Positions 16,353 through 26,343 of a stretch of DNA of 64,000 nucleotides are shown in pieces. Both the position numbers and the translations under genes were made by a program. The notes beneath the pieces were generated by a model, which was not told where the DNA came from, searched no databases, and was given only the letters and a program-made list of their open reading frames with translations. Each line of letters begins with the position of its first letter. The first letter of the stretch is position 1. Origin of the DNA: Mycolicibacterium lacusdiani (GTDB lineage Bacteria; Actinomycetota; Actinomycetes; Mycobacteriales; Mycobacteriaceae); assembly GCF_021916785.1 (NCBI RefSeq), contig NZ_JAKCFC010000003.1:372001-436000 (forward strand), written 5' to 3'.

Positions 16353-16826
16353 ATGGTCACCACCATCGAGATGTCTCATCCGCCGCAGGCGCTGCTGAGC
16401 GCCGTCAACCCCGCCCTGCGGTTCGCTCTGCGCGTTCCCGGGCTTGGTTCGTCGCTCAAGGACTTCGTGGTCGTCGAGTTCACCGGTCGCAAGTCGGGTC
16501 GGCACTTCTCCGTGCCCGTCAGCGCGCACCACCTCGACGGCGACCTCTACGTCATCCTCGCGGCCGGCTGGAAGCACAACTTCACCGACGGGGCGCCCGC
16601 CACCGTCCTGCACGCCGGCAAGAAGACCTCGATGCACGGCCTGCTCATCAAGGAACCCGGAGCCGTCGCCGACATTGTGCACCGCCTTGCTAAGGGCTAT
16701 GGGGCGAAGAAGGCGCAGCGCTCGATGGGCCTCAAGTTCGGCACTGACACCGTTCCGTCGGTCGAGGAGTTCCTGGAGGCGACCAAGCGGCTGAAGATCG
16801 CGGCGATCCGGCTAACGCCCGCCTGA
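16353..16826 (+). CDS. Deazaflavin (F420)-type nitroreductase-family protein
   Basis: A 157-residue protein with the compact split-beta-barrel pattern of the actinobacterial Ddn-like group: VEFTGRKSGRHFSVPVSAHHLDGDLYVILA followed by GWKHNFTDGAPATVLHAGKKT. Such proteins bind F420 or related flavins, or fatty acids and heme; which applies here cannot be told. It lies between two kinases on the other strand and its 3' end converges on the second kinase gene with only 3 nt between stops. No operon partner. Confidence 0.7.
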   Translation: MVTTIEMSHPPQALLSAVNPALRFALRVPGLGSSLKDFVVVEFTGRKSGRHFSVPVSAHHLDGDLYVILAAGWKHNFTDGAPATVLHAGKKTSMHGLLIKEPGAVADIVHRLAKGYGAKKAQRSMGLKFGTDTVPSVEEFLEATKRLKIAAIRLTPA

Positions 16827-16829
16827 CCG

Positions 16830-18680
16830 TCAGGGGTTCAGCTTCGTGCTGCCCTCGATCGGATGCGTCGTGCTGACGAGCTTCGCGATGCAGTTGTCCC
16901 GGTCGAAGCCCTGCTCCGTGCACCAGTCGAGCACGTCGTACGGGTTGTAGGACTGCAGACCCACGACCGTGACCCAGAAATTGGGACCGTCGTACGTCGA
17001 CCAATCACCCGACCACAGCAGCTTCACGTCCGGAAAGATGCTGCGCAGCCGCAGGTGTTCGTCGAGGATCGCCCGGTTGTCCCAGGTGATGCCCTTCGCT
17101 ACGAGCCCCACCCGCTTCGAGCTGATCTGCGGAATCCAGCGATCGGCGAGGTATACCGCCACGTCGGAGCGGTCACCGTCGGCGATGTTTTGCAGCCGCG
17201 TCAGACTGACCTTCTCCATGTCCGGGGTGGGCGCGACGGTGACCGTGCGCGTCGGTGTTGGCGTCGGTGCCGGCTTCGGCCGCGTGGTGGTGGGATCGTC
17301 GACCGTCCCCATCAGGAACTCAACGCCGGACTTGGCCTCGGACTCCGTGAAGTTCCGCTCGTGGCCCTCGCCGACCTGCACGCGATAGAACCGCGCGCCC
17401 GACGGCACGTCACCGACCTGGAACTCCATGCGACAGCCGTCGGGACCGCTGGTGCTGCCTTCGAAGGCTCCCTTGGCCAGCAGCGTGCCCGACTCGTCCT
17501 CGATCGTGATCGGCGCGTCCGGCGCGATGTCGCCGAACTCCTTGGCGCCAGCGCACTTGTAGCCGGCGGGCAGCCCGACGGTCTTGACGTTGTTGCCAAC
17601 CACCTTCAACGTGCCCGCGAGCGTGAACGGCTCACCGGACGGCGGCGCCTCGGCGGGCTGCAGCGCGAGGTAGGCCACCACAGCTATTGCAATAACGACC
17701 GCAGCCGCCCCCGTCGCGATGGCGACCAACCGACCGCGGCTACGTCGCGCCGGCGGCTCCGGTTCACGGACGACGGGTGCCGCCACCGGCGCCTGCATCG
17801 TGTCGGCGGTGTGGATGGTCGGCGTCGTCGCCGACTCGTCGGGGGCTTCGAGGGACGCTTCCAACGCGTCCACGAACTCAGCGCATGTCGCGAATCGATC
17901 CTTGGGTTCCTTGGCGAGCGCTCGGGACAGCACCGCGTCCATCCCGGCGAGTTCGGATCGACCCAACGACGGCGGCTCGGCGTTGAGGTGCTTGCCGATG
18001 ACGACAGCCGGGTTCGACTCCTGGAACAGCTGCTTGCCAGTCAGCAGGTGATAGGCGGTCGCCGCCAGCGAGTACTGATCGGCCGTACCGTCGAGCGCCA
18101 GGCCCATCAGCTGCTCGGGCGCGGCGTAGGCGGCGGTGCCGACGGTCATGTTCGTCGCCGTCAGCCCGCCCGAGGTGCTGTCCGACAGGTCGCGCGCAAC
18201 GCCGAAGTCGCCGAGCAGGATTCGGCGCTCGCCGTGCTCTACGTCGGCGACCAGGATGTTGGCGGGCTTGACGTCGCGGTGCAGTAGGCCCTTCGAGTGT
18301 GAGTAGTCCAACGCCGACGCCACTGCCCTGACGATCTCGAGCGCTTCGTCGACCGGCATCCCATCGGGGTGGCCCTGCAGCAGGCGACTGACGTCGGTGC
18401 CGTCGACGAAGTCCATCGAAATCCATAGCCGCCCGCGGTACTTGCCGCGGTCGAGGATCCCGACGATGTGCGGGTGCCACAGTTTCGACGCCAGATCGGC
18501 TTCCCGGTTGAAGCGCTCGATGTAGTCCGGGTCGGACGAGATGCCGGTCTTGAGAACCTTGATCGCGTCGTGTCGGGGCAGCCTCGGGTGATGGGCGAGG
18601 TAGACCTCGCCCATTCCCCCTGCGCCAAGCTGCCGCTCGATCGTGTAGCCCGCAAACCTCGCGCCGTCCCCTAACGGCAT
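16830..18680 (-). CDS. Membrane receptor-type Ser/Thr protein kinase
   Basis: A 616-residue kinase: GAGGMGEVY loop, K41, HRD at 134-136, DFG and an APEQ segment, resembling the mycobacterial PknF/PknJ-like branch ([19 protein letters not shown]). One membrane helix near residue 345 is followed by an extracellular part of about 260 residues containing a Thr/Pro linker and a domain ending in a [16 protein letters not shown] segment. ATG 18680 follows a TACCGT -10 element by 7 nt, favouring it over an upstream alternative at 18701. The exporter gene lies 41 nt upstream on the same strand and may be co-transcribed. Confidence 0.9.
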   Translation of the reverse strand: MPLGDGARFAGYTIERQLGAGGMGEVYLAHHPRLPRHDAIKVLKTGISSDPDYIERFNREADLASKLWHPHIVGILDRGKYRGRLWISMDFVDGTDVSRLLQGHPDGMPVDEALEIVRAVASALDYSHSKGLLHRDVKPANILVADVEHGERRILLGDFGVARDLSDSTSGGLTATNMTVGTAAYAAPEQLMGLALDGTADQYSLAATAYHLLTGKQLFQESNPAVVIGKHLNAEPPSLGRSELAGMDAVLSRALAKEPKDRFATCAEFVDALEASLEAPDESATTPTIHTADTMQAPVAAPVVREPEPPARRSRGRLVAIATGAAAVVIAIAVVAYLALQPAEAPPSGEPFTLAGTLKVVGNNVKTVGLPAGYKCAGAKEFGDIAPDAPITIEDESGTLLAKGAFEGSTSGPDGCRMEFQVGDVPSGARFYRVQVGEGHERNFTESEAKSGVEFLMGTVDDPTTTRPKPAPTPTPTRTVTVAPTPDMEKVSLTRLQNIADGDRSDVAVYLADRWIPQISSKRVGLVAKGITWDNRAILDEHLRLRSIFPDVKLLWSGDWSTYDGPNFWVTVVGLQSYNPYDVLDWCTEQGFDRDNCIAKLVSTTHPIEGSTKLNP

Positions 18681-18721
18681 GAAGCAAACGGTACTCAGCA
18701 ACTACGACATCGGCACCGTTT

Positions 18722-20002
18722 TCATCGCCAGCGCGGCAACCTCGCGTTGATCGTCGCGAACACACTCCACCCGATCAGCGTGCCGAGCGCAATCGAGAAG
18801 ATCGCCGCGGCGGTCGTGCCCAACGTCATCACGTCGCCCTCGCCCGCCACGGCCTCGCCGAGCGTCTCGAAGCTGAGCGCTCCGGGCACCAGCGCCCAGA
18901 ACGCTGACAGCATCATCACGATCGCTGGTGGCGACGTCTTGATCCGCGCCGCCAGCATCGAGAACGGCACCATCAGGAACGCCCCGACGGCCCCCGAGTG
19001 CGTTGGCGACAGGAACAGCCCACCCACCTTTTGGCCGATCAGCGCCACCCCGACGGCCAGGATCAGCCACACGAACGAGCCCTTCGGCGCCGACAGGTAG
19101 ACGTACAGCCCGACCGCGATGACCAGGATGGCGAGGTACAGCGACCAGCTGCCCATCTGCGCCGACGGCTGCTGCGGCTCCAGGTCGTCGCCGAGATGGA
19201 TGCCCAGGCCGACGCCGAAGACCAGCAAGGCCAGCTGGGTCACGCCGTAGATCAGCCGGGTCGCACCGCTGATCATCTGCGAGCTGGCCAACTCCATCGC
19301 GCCGATCGTCAGCGCTAGTCCCGGCAGCATGGCCACCAGCGGCGGACTGATCACCGCCAGCAACCCGTCATTCGCAGCATCGGCGACGAACCACGTCGCC
19401 AGGAGCGTGACCACTGCCGCGGCCAGGGTCGGCAACACCGCGCCGAGCGTCGGGAAGGGCCGGCCCAGCATGACGATCGCGCCGACCACCGCCCCGAGGA
19501 ACACGTACCCCCACAGCGACGCCCACGTCGGGTTGATCACCATGCCAAACCCCAGCGTCGTGATCGTGTAGCCGATGACCGTGACGACCGGCCCGAACCG
19601 TGGCGGCATGGTCCGGGCTTCGGCAGCCTCACGCGCAGCGTCGGCGGCGGTGATGGCCCCGACCTCGGCGAGTTCGGCGATCGCGTCGACGCGGCCGGCG
19701 AGATCCAGCTGCGTCGTCGGCTTCACGACCGTTGAGACCTCATAGGCCACAGTGCCGACCTGCACCACCAGCGCGGTTGGGAACACGACGACGCGGACGG
19801 TCTCGTCGGTGTAGTTCTTCGCAATCGCCAACAGCCGCGCCTCGACCAGGTGCGTGGGCTGCTCGCACTCGATCAGCGCGATGCCCAATTCCCGCAGCAT
19901 CGCGGCGACCTCGGCGTGCCCGTCGACCGGCCCACCCGTCAGCGCCTGCGGCACCTCCTTGCGGATCGACCGCAGGAAGCCGCGGCGTGCGTCATCGGTC
20001 AT
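18722..20002 (-). CDS. Threonine/serine exporter (ThrE family)
   Basis: A 426-residue protein of the ThrE (DUF1212/DUF3815) type. A soluble N-terminal half (to about 170) carries the GHAEVAAMLRELGIALIECEQPTHLVEARL segment, followed by roughly ten hydrophobic helices. It is expected to export threonine and serine by proton motive force across the inner membrane. Length matches fused single-chain members of the family. It precedes the kinase gene on the same strand with a 41-nt gap. Substrate is inferred from family only. Confidence 0.85.
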   Translation of the reverse strand: MTDDARRGFLRSIRKEVPQALTGGPVDGHAEVAAMLRELGIALIECEQPTHLVEARLLAIAKNYTDETVRVVVFPTALVVQVGTVAYEVSTVVKPTTQLDLAGRVDAIAELAEVGAITAADAAREAAEARTMPPRFGPVVTVIGYTITTLGFGMVINPTWASLWGYVFLGAVVGAIVMLGRPFPTLGAVLPTLAAAVVTLLATWFVADAANDGLLAVISPPLVAMLPGLALTIGAMELASSQMISGATRLIYGVTQLALLVFGVGLGIHLGDDLEPQQPSAQMGSWSLYLAILVIAVGLYVYLSAPKGSFVWLILAVGVALIGQKVGGLFLSPTHSGAVGAFLMVPFSMLAARIKTSPPAIVMMLSAFWALVPGALSFETLGEAVAGEGDVMTLGTTAAAIFSIALGTLIGWSVFATINARLPRWR

Positions 20003-20099
20003 ACCGGTGATTGTGTCGTGCGCGGCTTGCGGACGGGCAGCCGAACGGCGCTTGTCGGCTGGATGGCGTCAACATTTGATGACGCCGCCCAGCCGAGAC

Positions 20100-20402
20100 T
20101 CAGATCAGGCCGGTCGCCGCGGCGAGGAAGTACAGCGGGATGAAGAAGGCCAAAGCGGCCGGCCCGGCGATGCAGCCGATCAGCATTCCGCGGCCGATCT
20201 CTCCGAGCGTGCCCGGACGACCTCTGAGATATACCGAGACGGCGACGTCCAACAGCAGAAGTGGAACCACGAACACGGTGAGGTACACCCACGGCAGGAG
20301 CGCCAGGGTAGTGAATTCGATGAGAAGAATGTTGACCATCGCAGCCGAAAACCCGTACGGGCCATGCCGCTTCGTCGAAGTCACATCGCTCGCAGTCACC
20401 AT
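20100..20402 (-). CDS. Small integral membrane protein of the EspC-like cassette
   Basis: A 100-residue protein with about three hydrophobic segments (residues 18-50 and 68-98). The start ATG 20402 overlaps the stop of the preceding membrane gene (ATGGTGA), so the two are translationally coupled. It is the last gene of a minus-strand row that begins with an EspC-like protein and its large partner. By position it could be an immunity or accessory membrane protein, but no family is recognised. Confidence 0.7.
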   Translation of the reverse strand: MVTASDVTSTKRHGPYGFSAAMVNILLIEFTTLALLPWVYLTVFVVPLLLLDVAVSVYLRGRPGTLGEIGRGMLIGCIAGPAALAFFIPLYFLAAATGLI

Positions 20403-20716
20403 CCGATGACCCAAAATCCGTAGAGGAGGCCGCCGATGAGGGTGACGGCAAGCGATCCGAAAATGCTGATGGCAATACCGCGCCCTCGTGACGATGTCGA
20501 CACGAGCAACAAGCCGCCCACTGCAGCCGCAAGCACGAGGGTGGCGGCCGCACCGCTGAGGTATTGAGCGAAGCCATGCACCTCAGGGACGTACCTACCG
20601 GCAAGCCAAGAAAAGGCGATAGCCATACCCACGACAATCTGAACGACGAAGGGCGCCGCCCATGTGGCCGCTGACCACAGCGAAGCATCCGAATCACGCA
20701 TCCGCGAAGATGTCAT
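20396..20716 (-). CDS. Small integral membrane protein of the EspC-like cassette
   Basis: A 106-residue protein with three predicted membrane helices (around 20-40, 52-72 and 82-102) ending in a tryptophan-rich tail GLLYGFWVIGW. It lies 24 nt downstream of the large WXG-like partner gene and overlaps the next small membrane gene. The pairing of a secretion-type substrate with small polytopic proteins resembles effector/immunity arrangements, though no activity can be assigned. Confidence 0.7.
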   Translation of the reverse strand: MTSSRMRDSDASLWSAATWAAPFVVQIVVGMAIAFSWLAGRYVPEVHGFAQYLSGAAATLVLAAAVGGLLLVSTSSRGRGIAISIFGSLAVTLIGGLLYGFWVIGW

Positions 20717-20740
20717 CCGAGTAGCTACCCGACTCTCTAG

Positions 20741-22216
20741 TCAGACCTGGGTGCCTTGGCGAGGCGCTTGCGGTACTGCCGGCGGGCTGTCTACCGGCCC
20801 AGCCTCCGCAGCCGGTAGAGGGACCTGAACATCGTACTTTGGATTCCAAGCTCCAGTGTCGAACGGTTCAAAGGCACGTCCACCCATGCCGACGTCATGG
20901 TGCTCTGGCAGGTTGACCATCGGGCCTGTCGAGTTACCGGCCACTGCCGGATCGATTAGTACGGTCCGCGTGGAACCATCGGGCAGATCTTGGTAAACCT
21001 CCATTGAAGGGTAATTGGTCCGGGTGCCGTCGACGCGGACACCGTCCGCGTTAGGAGTGAACACGAGATCACCGTTGACCGTCCACGGGTTCTTATCGAG
21101 CGGCCACGGCGGATCCTGCGCGATCCCGGGCGCGAAGGGATTGCCTGCCTCGTACTTGATGCGCACCGCACCATCGCTGCTCTGTTGTACGACGGCGTCT
21201 GGGATACCGACCTTCACCTGGCCAGGACCCCCGGACTCGTTCAACTCGATCGACGGATTCTGCCGCATGACGAGCAATCCATTTTCGTAATCGATATAGG
21301 TGGTGACCTTGGTATCCGCAGGGTCGAAGTTTGGGTCGGCCACCCGCGTGTTACCAAAATCGCGCTTGAAAGGCCCGCTGATGACGTCCCGCTGCTCAAT
21401 CCATTGCGATGCGCGCACTACCCCTTGCCCCGGCACGGGTTCGATCCGCACAACCTTGATCTCTGGGCCAAGGCCCAGCGTATTGGGGTCGTAGCTGTTC
21501 GGATCGAGCGCCGCCGCGGTCGTCCAATCTGCTGCTGAAACCGGTTCACGCCCGAATACCTCTTTGAAGGCATCCTTCTCATTCTGGCGTCGATCGGCCT
21601 CGGACTCGACTTGCCCGGGCGGCCCCTGTTTGAAGTCGACCGCCTTGATGACGCCGTCGGCGACGCGCCCCTCGTCCTCTCCGTCGAATCGAATGCCTTC
21701 AAGTTCGGCAGCTTTTTCCGAGAGCTGCCTACCGACCAATGTGTCAGTCTGAACGAGCTGCTCCGCATGCCACCGGATGTACTCGGCATGCTCAGCAGCG
21801 GCCGCACCCCGGGCCGCAGCGGTATCCGAATCGAATGTGCCGCTATCAGTCACAGCTAGGTCCTCGCCGACGTCAAAGCCGTCCGCCTCGGCGTCGGCGA
21901 TCGCGTCCGTAACAGCCTGCTGCGCCGAACGGATGTCATGTGCGCCCGAGTCCGCGATTTTGGCTGCGTCACGCTCGACAGACCCTTGCCGACTGACCAC
22001 AACCATGTCTGCAACAGCTTGTCTCAACGCCGCGTCTTTGGCGTCTCCTGTCCACTCAGTACCACCAGGCGAGGCGACGGTTAAGCGGTGCTGCTCGAAA
22101 AGTTCGTCGGATCGGGCAGCAGACTGACGCCACAGCGCCGCGGCTTCGACAAGGTGGCTGGTCTGCCACCGCTCGAGCTGAGACTTGGTCGGAAGCGGCG
22201 ACGCCGCCGCACTCAC
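20741..22216 (-). CDS. Large type VII secretion substrate-like protein, possible effector
   Basis: A 491-residue protein. The N-terminal 130 residues are helical and match the WXG-like module found on mycobacterial secreted hydrolases and toxins: QLERWQTSHLVEAAALWRQSA, a W-x-G turn in EWTGDAKDAALRQ, and a long Ala/Asp-rich helix. A coiled, charged linker with FKEVFGREP follows. The C-terminal 250 residues are beta-rich with conserved Asp/Pro/Tyr, without a recognised catalytic motif. No signal peptide. The start overlaps the EspC-like gene (ATGA-type), suggesting that they are made and exported as a pair through an ESX system encoded elsewhere. Confidence 0.75.
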   Translation of the reverse strand: MSAAASPLPTKSQLERWQTSHLVEAAALWRQSAARSDELFEQHRLTVASPGGTEWTGDAKDAALRQAVADMVVVSRQGSVERDAAKIADSGAHDIRSAQQAVTDAIADAEADGFDVGEDLAVTDSGTFDSDTAAARGAAAAEHAEYIRWHAEQLVQTDTLVGRQLSEKAAELEGIRFDGEDEGRVADGVIKAVDFKQGPPGQVESEADRRQNEKDAFKEVFGREPVSAADWTTAAALDPNSYDPNTLGLGPEIKVVRIEPVPGQGVVRASQWIEQRDVISGPFKRDFGNTRVADPNFDPADTKVTTYIDYENGLLVMRQNPSIELNESGGPGQVKVGIPDAVVQQSSDGAVRIKYEAGNPFAPGIAQDPPWPLDKNPWTVNGDLVFTPNADGVRVDGTRTNYPSMEVYQDLPDGSTRTVLIDPAVAGNSTGPMVNLPEHHDVGMGGRAFEPFDTGAWNPKYDVQVPLPAAEAGPVDSPPAVPQAPRQGTQV

Positions 22217-22485
22217 AGCGAACCTGCGAGCCGTCCGCTCGCCTGCTCGTCAGAGGAGTCATATGCTTCGGCGCCGGCCTGCATCTTGGATGCCGAATAT
22301 TCGACACGATGCGCCTGACGTGTGCGCACGCTACTAATGGCGGCATTGAGCGCCGTTACCCCAGCATGGCTTGGCTGACTGCCAGCACCCGAGACGGTGT
22401 TGTCGTGCACCCTGAGATTAGTGGCGATGGCAGCGCTCGTCCCAGCACCCTGCCTCAAGCCACCCGTATCAACCGACAACGGCAC
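22213..22485 (-). CDS. EspC-like (DUF2580) ESX secretion-associated protein
   Basis: A 90-residue protein starting PLSVDTGGLRQGA, the typical opening of EspC/DUF2580 helical-hairpin proteins, with a central turn and a C-terminal YDSSDEQ segment similar to the YxxxD/E export signal. GTG 22485 was chosen because a GGAGGAG Shine-Dalgarno sequence lies 7 nt upstream; an upstream GTG at 22503 has no room for one. Proteins of this group are exported by ESX machines bound to larger partners. The gene overlaps its larger partner downstream. Confidence 0.75.
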   Translation of the reverse strand: MPLSVDTGGLRQGAGTSAAIATNLRVHDNTVSGAGSQPSHAGVTALNAAISSVRTRQAHRVEYSASKMQAGAEAYDSSDEQASGRLAGSL

Positions 22486-22628
22486 GTCGCCACTCCTCCG
22501 CACTCCTTATGCATTCTGCCGTAGGGCCCGCATGGTCACGCACACCGATTTGAGGCGGTCGCCGAGGCCCAACTTCAGTGTCACCTCGCCCCCGGTTTCA
22601 CCACCTCACCCTGGGGTAAGCCGCACCC

Positions 22629-23144
22629 ATGGAGTCAGCCCACTTCACCGACGTCACGCTGCGCGTTGACGGCACCGACCACACCGTCCACATCGACAAC
22701 CGCATCACCCTCCTCGACCTGCTGCGCGAGCACCTCGGCGTCACCGCCCCGAAGAAGGGGTGCGACCACGGCCAGTGCGGGTCGTGCACCGTGCTGCTCG
22801 ACGGCCGGCGCGCCACTACCTGCCTCGGCTTCGCGGTCGCCCACGACGGCGCCGAGATCGTCACGGCCGCCGGCCTCGGCGAGCCCGACAACCTGCACCC
22901 CGTCGCCCAGGCCTTCCTCGACCACGACGGCTTCCAGTGCGGCTACTGCACCCCCGGCCAGATCTGCTCCGCGGTCGGCATGCTCGACGAGGTCAAGTCC
23001 GGCTCACCCAGCCACGTCAGCGACGACCTCGAGGACAGCCCCGAACTCACCGACGCCGAGATCCGAGAACGCATGAGCGGCAACCTCTGTCGCTGCGCCG
23101 CCTACCCGAACATCGTCGACGCGATCCAGCAGGCCGCCCGATGA
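22629..23144 (+). CDS. Molybdenum hydroxylase 2Fe-2S subunit (PaoA/YagT type)
   Basis: A 171-residue protein with the two ferredoxin-type centres of the xanthine oxidase family: the plant-type cluster CDHGQCGSCTVLLDG...C and the alpha-helical cluster CGYCTPG...CRCAAYP. It carries electrons between the molybdenum and FAD subunits encoded next. It lacks the twin-arginine extension of E. coli PaoA, so the complex is probably cytoplasmic. The stop overlaps the next start (ATGA). First gene of a three-gene operon. Confidence 0.93.
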   Translation: MESAHFTDVTLRVDGTDHTVHIDNRITLLDLLREHLGVTAPKKGCDHGQCGSCTVLLDGRRATTCLGFAVAHDGAEIVTAAGLGEPDNLHPVAQAFLDHDGFQCGYCTPGQICSAVGMLDEVKSGSPSHVSDDLEDSPELTDAEIRERMSGNLCRCAAYPNIVDAIQQAAR

Positions 23145-24133
23145 TCCCCTTCGAGTACCACCGCGCCACCAGCGTGCAAGACGCCGTCACCGCCGTCGCC
23201 GACCGCACCGACGCCGTCTTCCTCGCCGGCGGCACCAATCTCGTCGACCACATGAAGCTCGGCATCGCCGAGCCCGGCCTCGTCGTCGACGTCGGTCACC
23301 TCCCCCTCACCGACGTCGAACGCCTGCCCGACGGCACCCTGCTCATCGGCGCCGACGTCCGCAACAGCGACCTCGCCGCCCACCCACTCGTCCGCAGCCA
23401 CTACCCCGTGCTCGCCCGCGCGCTGCTCTCCGCCGCCTCCGGTCAACTACGCAACCTCGCCACCACCGCAGGCAACCTCCTGCAACGCACCCGCTGCGTC
23501 TACTTCCAGGACCTCACCACTCCTTGCAACAAGCGCACCCCCGGCGCCGGCTGCTCGGCCATCGGCGGCTACACCCGCTACCACGCCATCCTCGGCGCCT
23601 CCGAACAGTGCATCGCCGCCCACCCCTCGGACATGGCCGTCGCGATGGCCGTGCTCGACGCCGACGTCGTCTACGTCGACGCGGATGGCGAACACCGCAT
23701 GCCGCTCACCGACTTTCACCGCCTACCAGGTGACCGGCCCGACGTCGACACCAACCTGCCCCGGGGTGCGCTCATCACCGCCGTCGAGATCCCACCGGCA
23801 CCCGACGGCGCGCGATCCACCTACCGCAAGGTCCGCGACCGCGCCTCCTACGCCTTCGCCGTCACCTCCGTGGCCGCTGAACTCGTCGTCGACGACGGCA
23901 CCGTGAGCGGCGCCCGCATCGCGCTGGGCGGGGTGGCCCACAAGCCCTGGCGCGCAACGCGTGCCGAGCAGGCGCTGATCGGCCAGCCCGCCACCGAGGC
24001 CTCGTTCCGCTCGGCCGCCGACGCCGAACTGGCGCAGGCCGAACCGCAGGAGGGCAACGAGTTCAAGGTCGAGCTGACCAAGCGCACCATCGTCGCCACC
24101 CTGACCACCCTCGCGGAAGGACGGCAGCGATGA
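23141..24133 (+). CDS. Molybdenum hydroxylase FAD-binding subunit (PaoB/YagS type)
   Basis: A 330-residue CO-dehydrogenase-type flavoprotein subunit with the FAD loop LAGGTNLVDHMK and the TTAGNLLQRTRC segment. Four cysteines (TRC, TPC, AGC and the SEQCIAAHPSD cysteine) match the extra [4Fe-4S] cluster known for PaoB. This separates it from plain xanthine dehydrogenase subunits and points to an aldehyde oxidase of the PaoABC kind. ATGA overlap with both neighbours means tight coupling. Substrate unknown; aromatic aldehydes are the precedent. Confidence 0.9.
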   Translation: MIPFEYHRATSVQDAVTAVADRTDAVFLAGGTNLVDHMKLGIAEPGLVVDVGHLPLTDVERLPDGTLLIGADVRNSDLAAHPLVRSHYPVLARALLSAASGQLRNLATTAGNLLQRTRCVYFQDLTTPCNKRTPGAGCSAIGGYTRYHAILGASEQCIAAHPSDMAVAMAVLDADVVYVDADGEHRMPLTDFHRLPGDRPDVDTNLPRGALITAVEIPPAPDGARSTYRKVRDRASYAFAVTSVAAELVVDDGTVSGARIALGGVAHKPWRATRAEQALIGQPATEASFRSAADAELAQAEPQEGNEFKVELTKRTIVATLTTLAEGRQR

Positions 24134-26226
24134 CCCTCGTCGAACCCCACGCCATCGGCAGCAAGCTCACCCGCCTCGACGGACCCGCCAAGGTCACCGG
24201 CACCGCGGCCTACGCGTTCGAGTACCAGGTCGACGCCCCGCTGTACCTGCACCCCGTCCAGGCCACGATCGCCAAGGGCACCATCACCGCGATGGACACC
24301 TCGGCAGCCGACGCCCTCGACGGTGTCCATGCCGTCCTGACCGTGTTCAATGCGCCGGCCCTGGCGGACGCCGACGACGGTGACCTCACCGTCCTGCAGG
24401 ACGACCAGGTGCACTACCGCGGCCAGCTCATCGGCGGCGTCATCGCCGACACCGCCGAAACCGCCCGCCAGGCGGCCGCTCTCGTCACCGTCACGTACGA
24501 CGAGGCCGACCACGACACCGCGCTGCGCACCGACCACCCCAGCCTCTACGCACCCGAGCAGGTCAACCCCGACTACCCCACCGACACCTCCGAGGGCGAC
24601 GTCGACGCCGCACTCGCCGCGGCCGCGGTCACCGTCGACCAGACCTACACCACGCCGCACGAGCACAACAACCCGATGGAGCCGCACGCCACCATCGCCA
24701 CCTGGGACCCCGACGGGCCGGCGCTGACGCTGTACGACTCCACCCAGGGCGTGCACGTCGTCCGCAAGACGCTGGCGCAGACGTTCGGCCTCGAGCCCGA
24801 GCAGATTCGCGTCGTCGCCAAGAACGTCGGCGGCGGATTCGGCTCCAAGGGTGCACCGCACTCGCACAACGTCCTCGCCGTCATGGCCGCGCAACGCGTT
24901 CCCGGCCATCCGGTGAAGCTGGCGCTCACGCGGCAGCAGATGTTCGCCATGGTCGGCTACCGCACCCCGACGATCCAGCACCTGCGACTCGGTGCGAGCG
25001 CCGACGGGAGGCTGACGGCGATCAGCCATGAGGTCGTCGAGCAGACCGCCACCGTCAAGGAGTACGCCGAGCAGACCGCCACGCCAACGCGCATGATGTA
25101 CGACGCCGACGCCCGCAAGACGTCGCATCGGCTCGCCGAACTCGATGTCGCCGTGCCGTTCTGGATGCGCGCACCCGGCGAATGTCCCGGCATGTTCGCC
25201 CTCGAGGTCGCGATGGACGAGTTGGCCGTCGCGTGCGACCTCGACCCGATCGAACTGCGCGTCCGCAACGAACCCGACGTCGACCCCGAAACCGGCAACC
25301 CGTGGTCGAATCGCCGCCTCCTCGAGTGCCTGCGCACCGGCGCCGAACGGTTCGGCTGGGAGGGACGCGATCCCGAGCCGGGCACTCAGCGCGACGGCGA
25401 GTGGCTGGTCGGCACCGGCGTCGCGTCCGCCGTCTATCCCGCGATGGTCATGCCCGGCAACGCCGCCCGCATCGAGTGCGTCGCGCCCGGTCGCTACGCC
25501 GTGCAGATCGGCGCCACCGACATCGGCACCGGCACCTGGACCGCGCTGACGCAGATCGCCGCCGACATGCTCGGCTGCGAGACCGATGCCGTCGACCTGC
25601 AGATCGGCGACACCGACCTACCACCGGCGTCCGTCTCCGGCGGTTCCTCGGGGCTGAGTTCGTGGGGTGCCACCATTCACGCCGCCGTACAACGCTTTCG
25701 AGAGGACCACGGCGACAACCCGGCAGTGGGCGCCGCGACCACGGCCGAACCACCGGAGAACGACGCCGACGAGAAGTACGGGATGTACTCCTTCGGCGCG
25801 CACTTCGTCGAGGCGCGGGTCAACCGGTACACCGGCGAAGTCCACGTGTCCCGCATGCTCGGGGTGTTCTCCATCGGCCGGGCGATCAACCCGACGACGC
25901 TGCGCTCACAGCTGATCGGCGGCATGACCATGGGCCTGTCCATGGCGCTGCACGAGGAGAGCGTGCGCGACCACCGCTTCGGCCACATCGTGACCCAGGA
26001 CCTCGCGAGCTACCACTTCGCCAGCCACGCCGACGTGCCCGCTCTAGAGGCCATCTGGCTCGACGACGACGCCGACGTGCACGCCAACCCGATGGGTTCG
26101 CGCGGCGCCGGTGAGATCGGCATCGTGGGCTCGGCCGCCGCGGTGGTCAACGCGATCCACCACGCCACCGGTATCCGGGTGCGGGACCTACCCGTGCACT
26201 GCGACGCGCTGCTGGGTGAGTTCTGA
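24130..26226 (+). CDS. Molybdenum hydroxylase large subunit (PaoC/YagR type)
   Basis: A 698-residue molybdopterin-cytosine-dinucleotide-type subunit: EPHATIA, the GGGFGSKG loop, MRAPGECPG, a Gln/Gly-rich cofactor segment and the C-terminal GSRGAGEIG containing the conserved base glutamate. It catalyses the hydroxylation of an aldehyde or N-heterocycle using water. Length fits PaoC. The start overlaps the FAD subunit stop. No insertion chaperone (XdhC/PaoD) gene is adjacent. Confidence 0.93.
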   Translation: MTLVEPHAIGSKLTRLDGPAKVTGTAAYAFEYQVDAPLYLHPVQATIAKGTITAMDTSAADALDGVHAVLTVFNAPALADADDGDLTVLQDDQVHYRGQLIGGVIADTAETARQAAALVTVTYDEADHDTALRTDHPSLYAPEQVNPDYPTDTSEGDVDAALAAAAVTVDQTYTTPHEHNNPMEPHATIATWDPDGPALTLYDSTQGVHVVRKTLAQTFGLEPEQIRVVAKNVGGGFGSKGAPHSHNVLAVMAAQRVPGHPVKLALTRQQMFAMVGYRTPTIQHLRLGASADGRLTAISHEVVEQTATVKEYAEQTATPTRMMYDADARKTSHRLAELDVAVPFWMRAPGECPGMFALEVAMDELAVACDLDPIELRVRNEPDVDPETGNPWSNRRLLECLRTGAERFGWEGRDPEPGTQRDGEWLVGTGVASAVYPAMVMPGNAARIECVAPGRYAVQIGATDIGTGTWTALTQIAADMLGCETDAVDLQIGDTDLPPASVSGGSSGLSSWGATIHAAVQRFREDHGDNPAVGAATTAEPPENDADEKYGMYSFGAHFVEARVNRYTGEVHVSRMLGVFSIGRAINPTTLRSQLIGGMTMGLSMALHEESVRDHRFGHIVTQDLASYHFASHADVPALEAIWLDDDADVHANPMGSRGAGEIGIVGSAAAVVNAIHHATGIRVRDLPVHCDALLGEF

Positions 26227-26343
26227 CGCAGCATCGCGCGGCGGAGCCCATCTCGCCTTCCACTCGTGCGTGCCGCAAGCATGGACAGCCGCACACACCG
26301 GTGCCACGCTCGATGTGGACCGAACCCGAGGAAACGGAGCACC

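Noticed and set aside
16089..16682. N-terminal extension of the first Ser/Thr kinase by 198 codons
   Set aside because: The extension is antisense to the Ddn-like gene, has no family similarity, and the kinase domain starts normally at ATG 16088.
23848..25128. 426-codon minus-strand open frame opposite the molybdenum hydroxylase genes
   Set aside because: Shadow of two well-supported subunits, with low-complexity Val/Gly/Asp composition.
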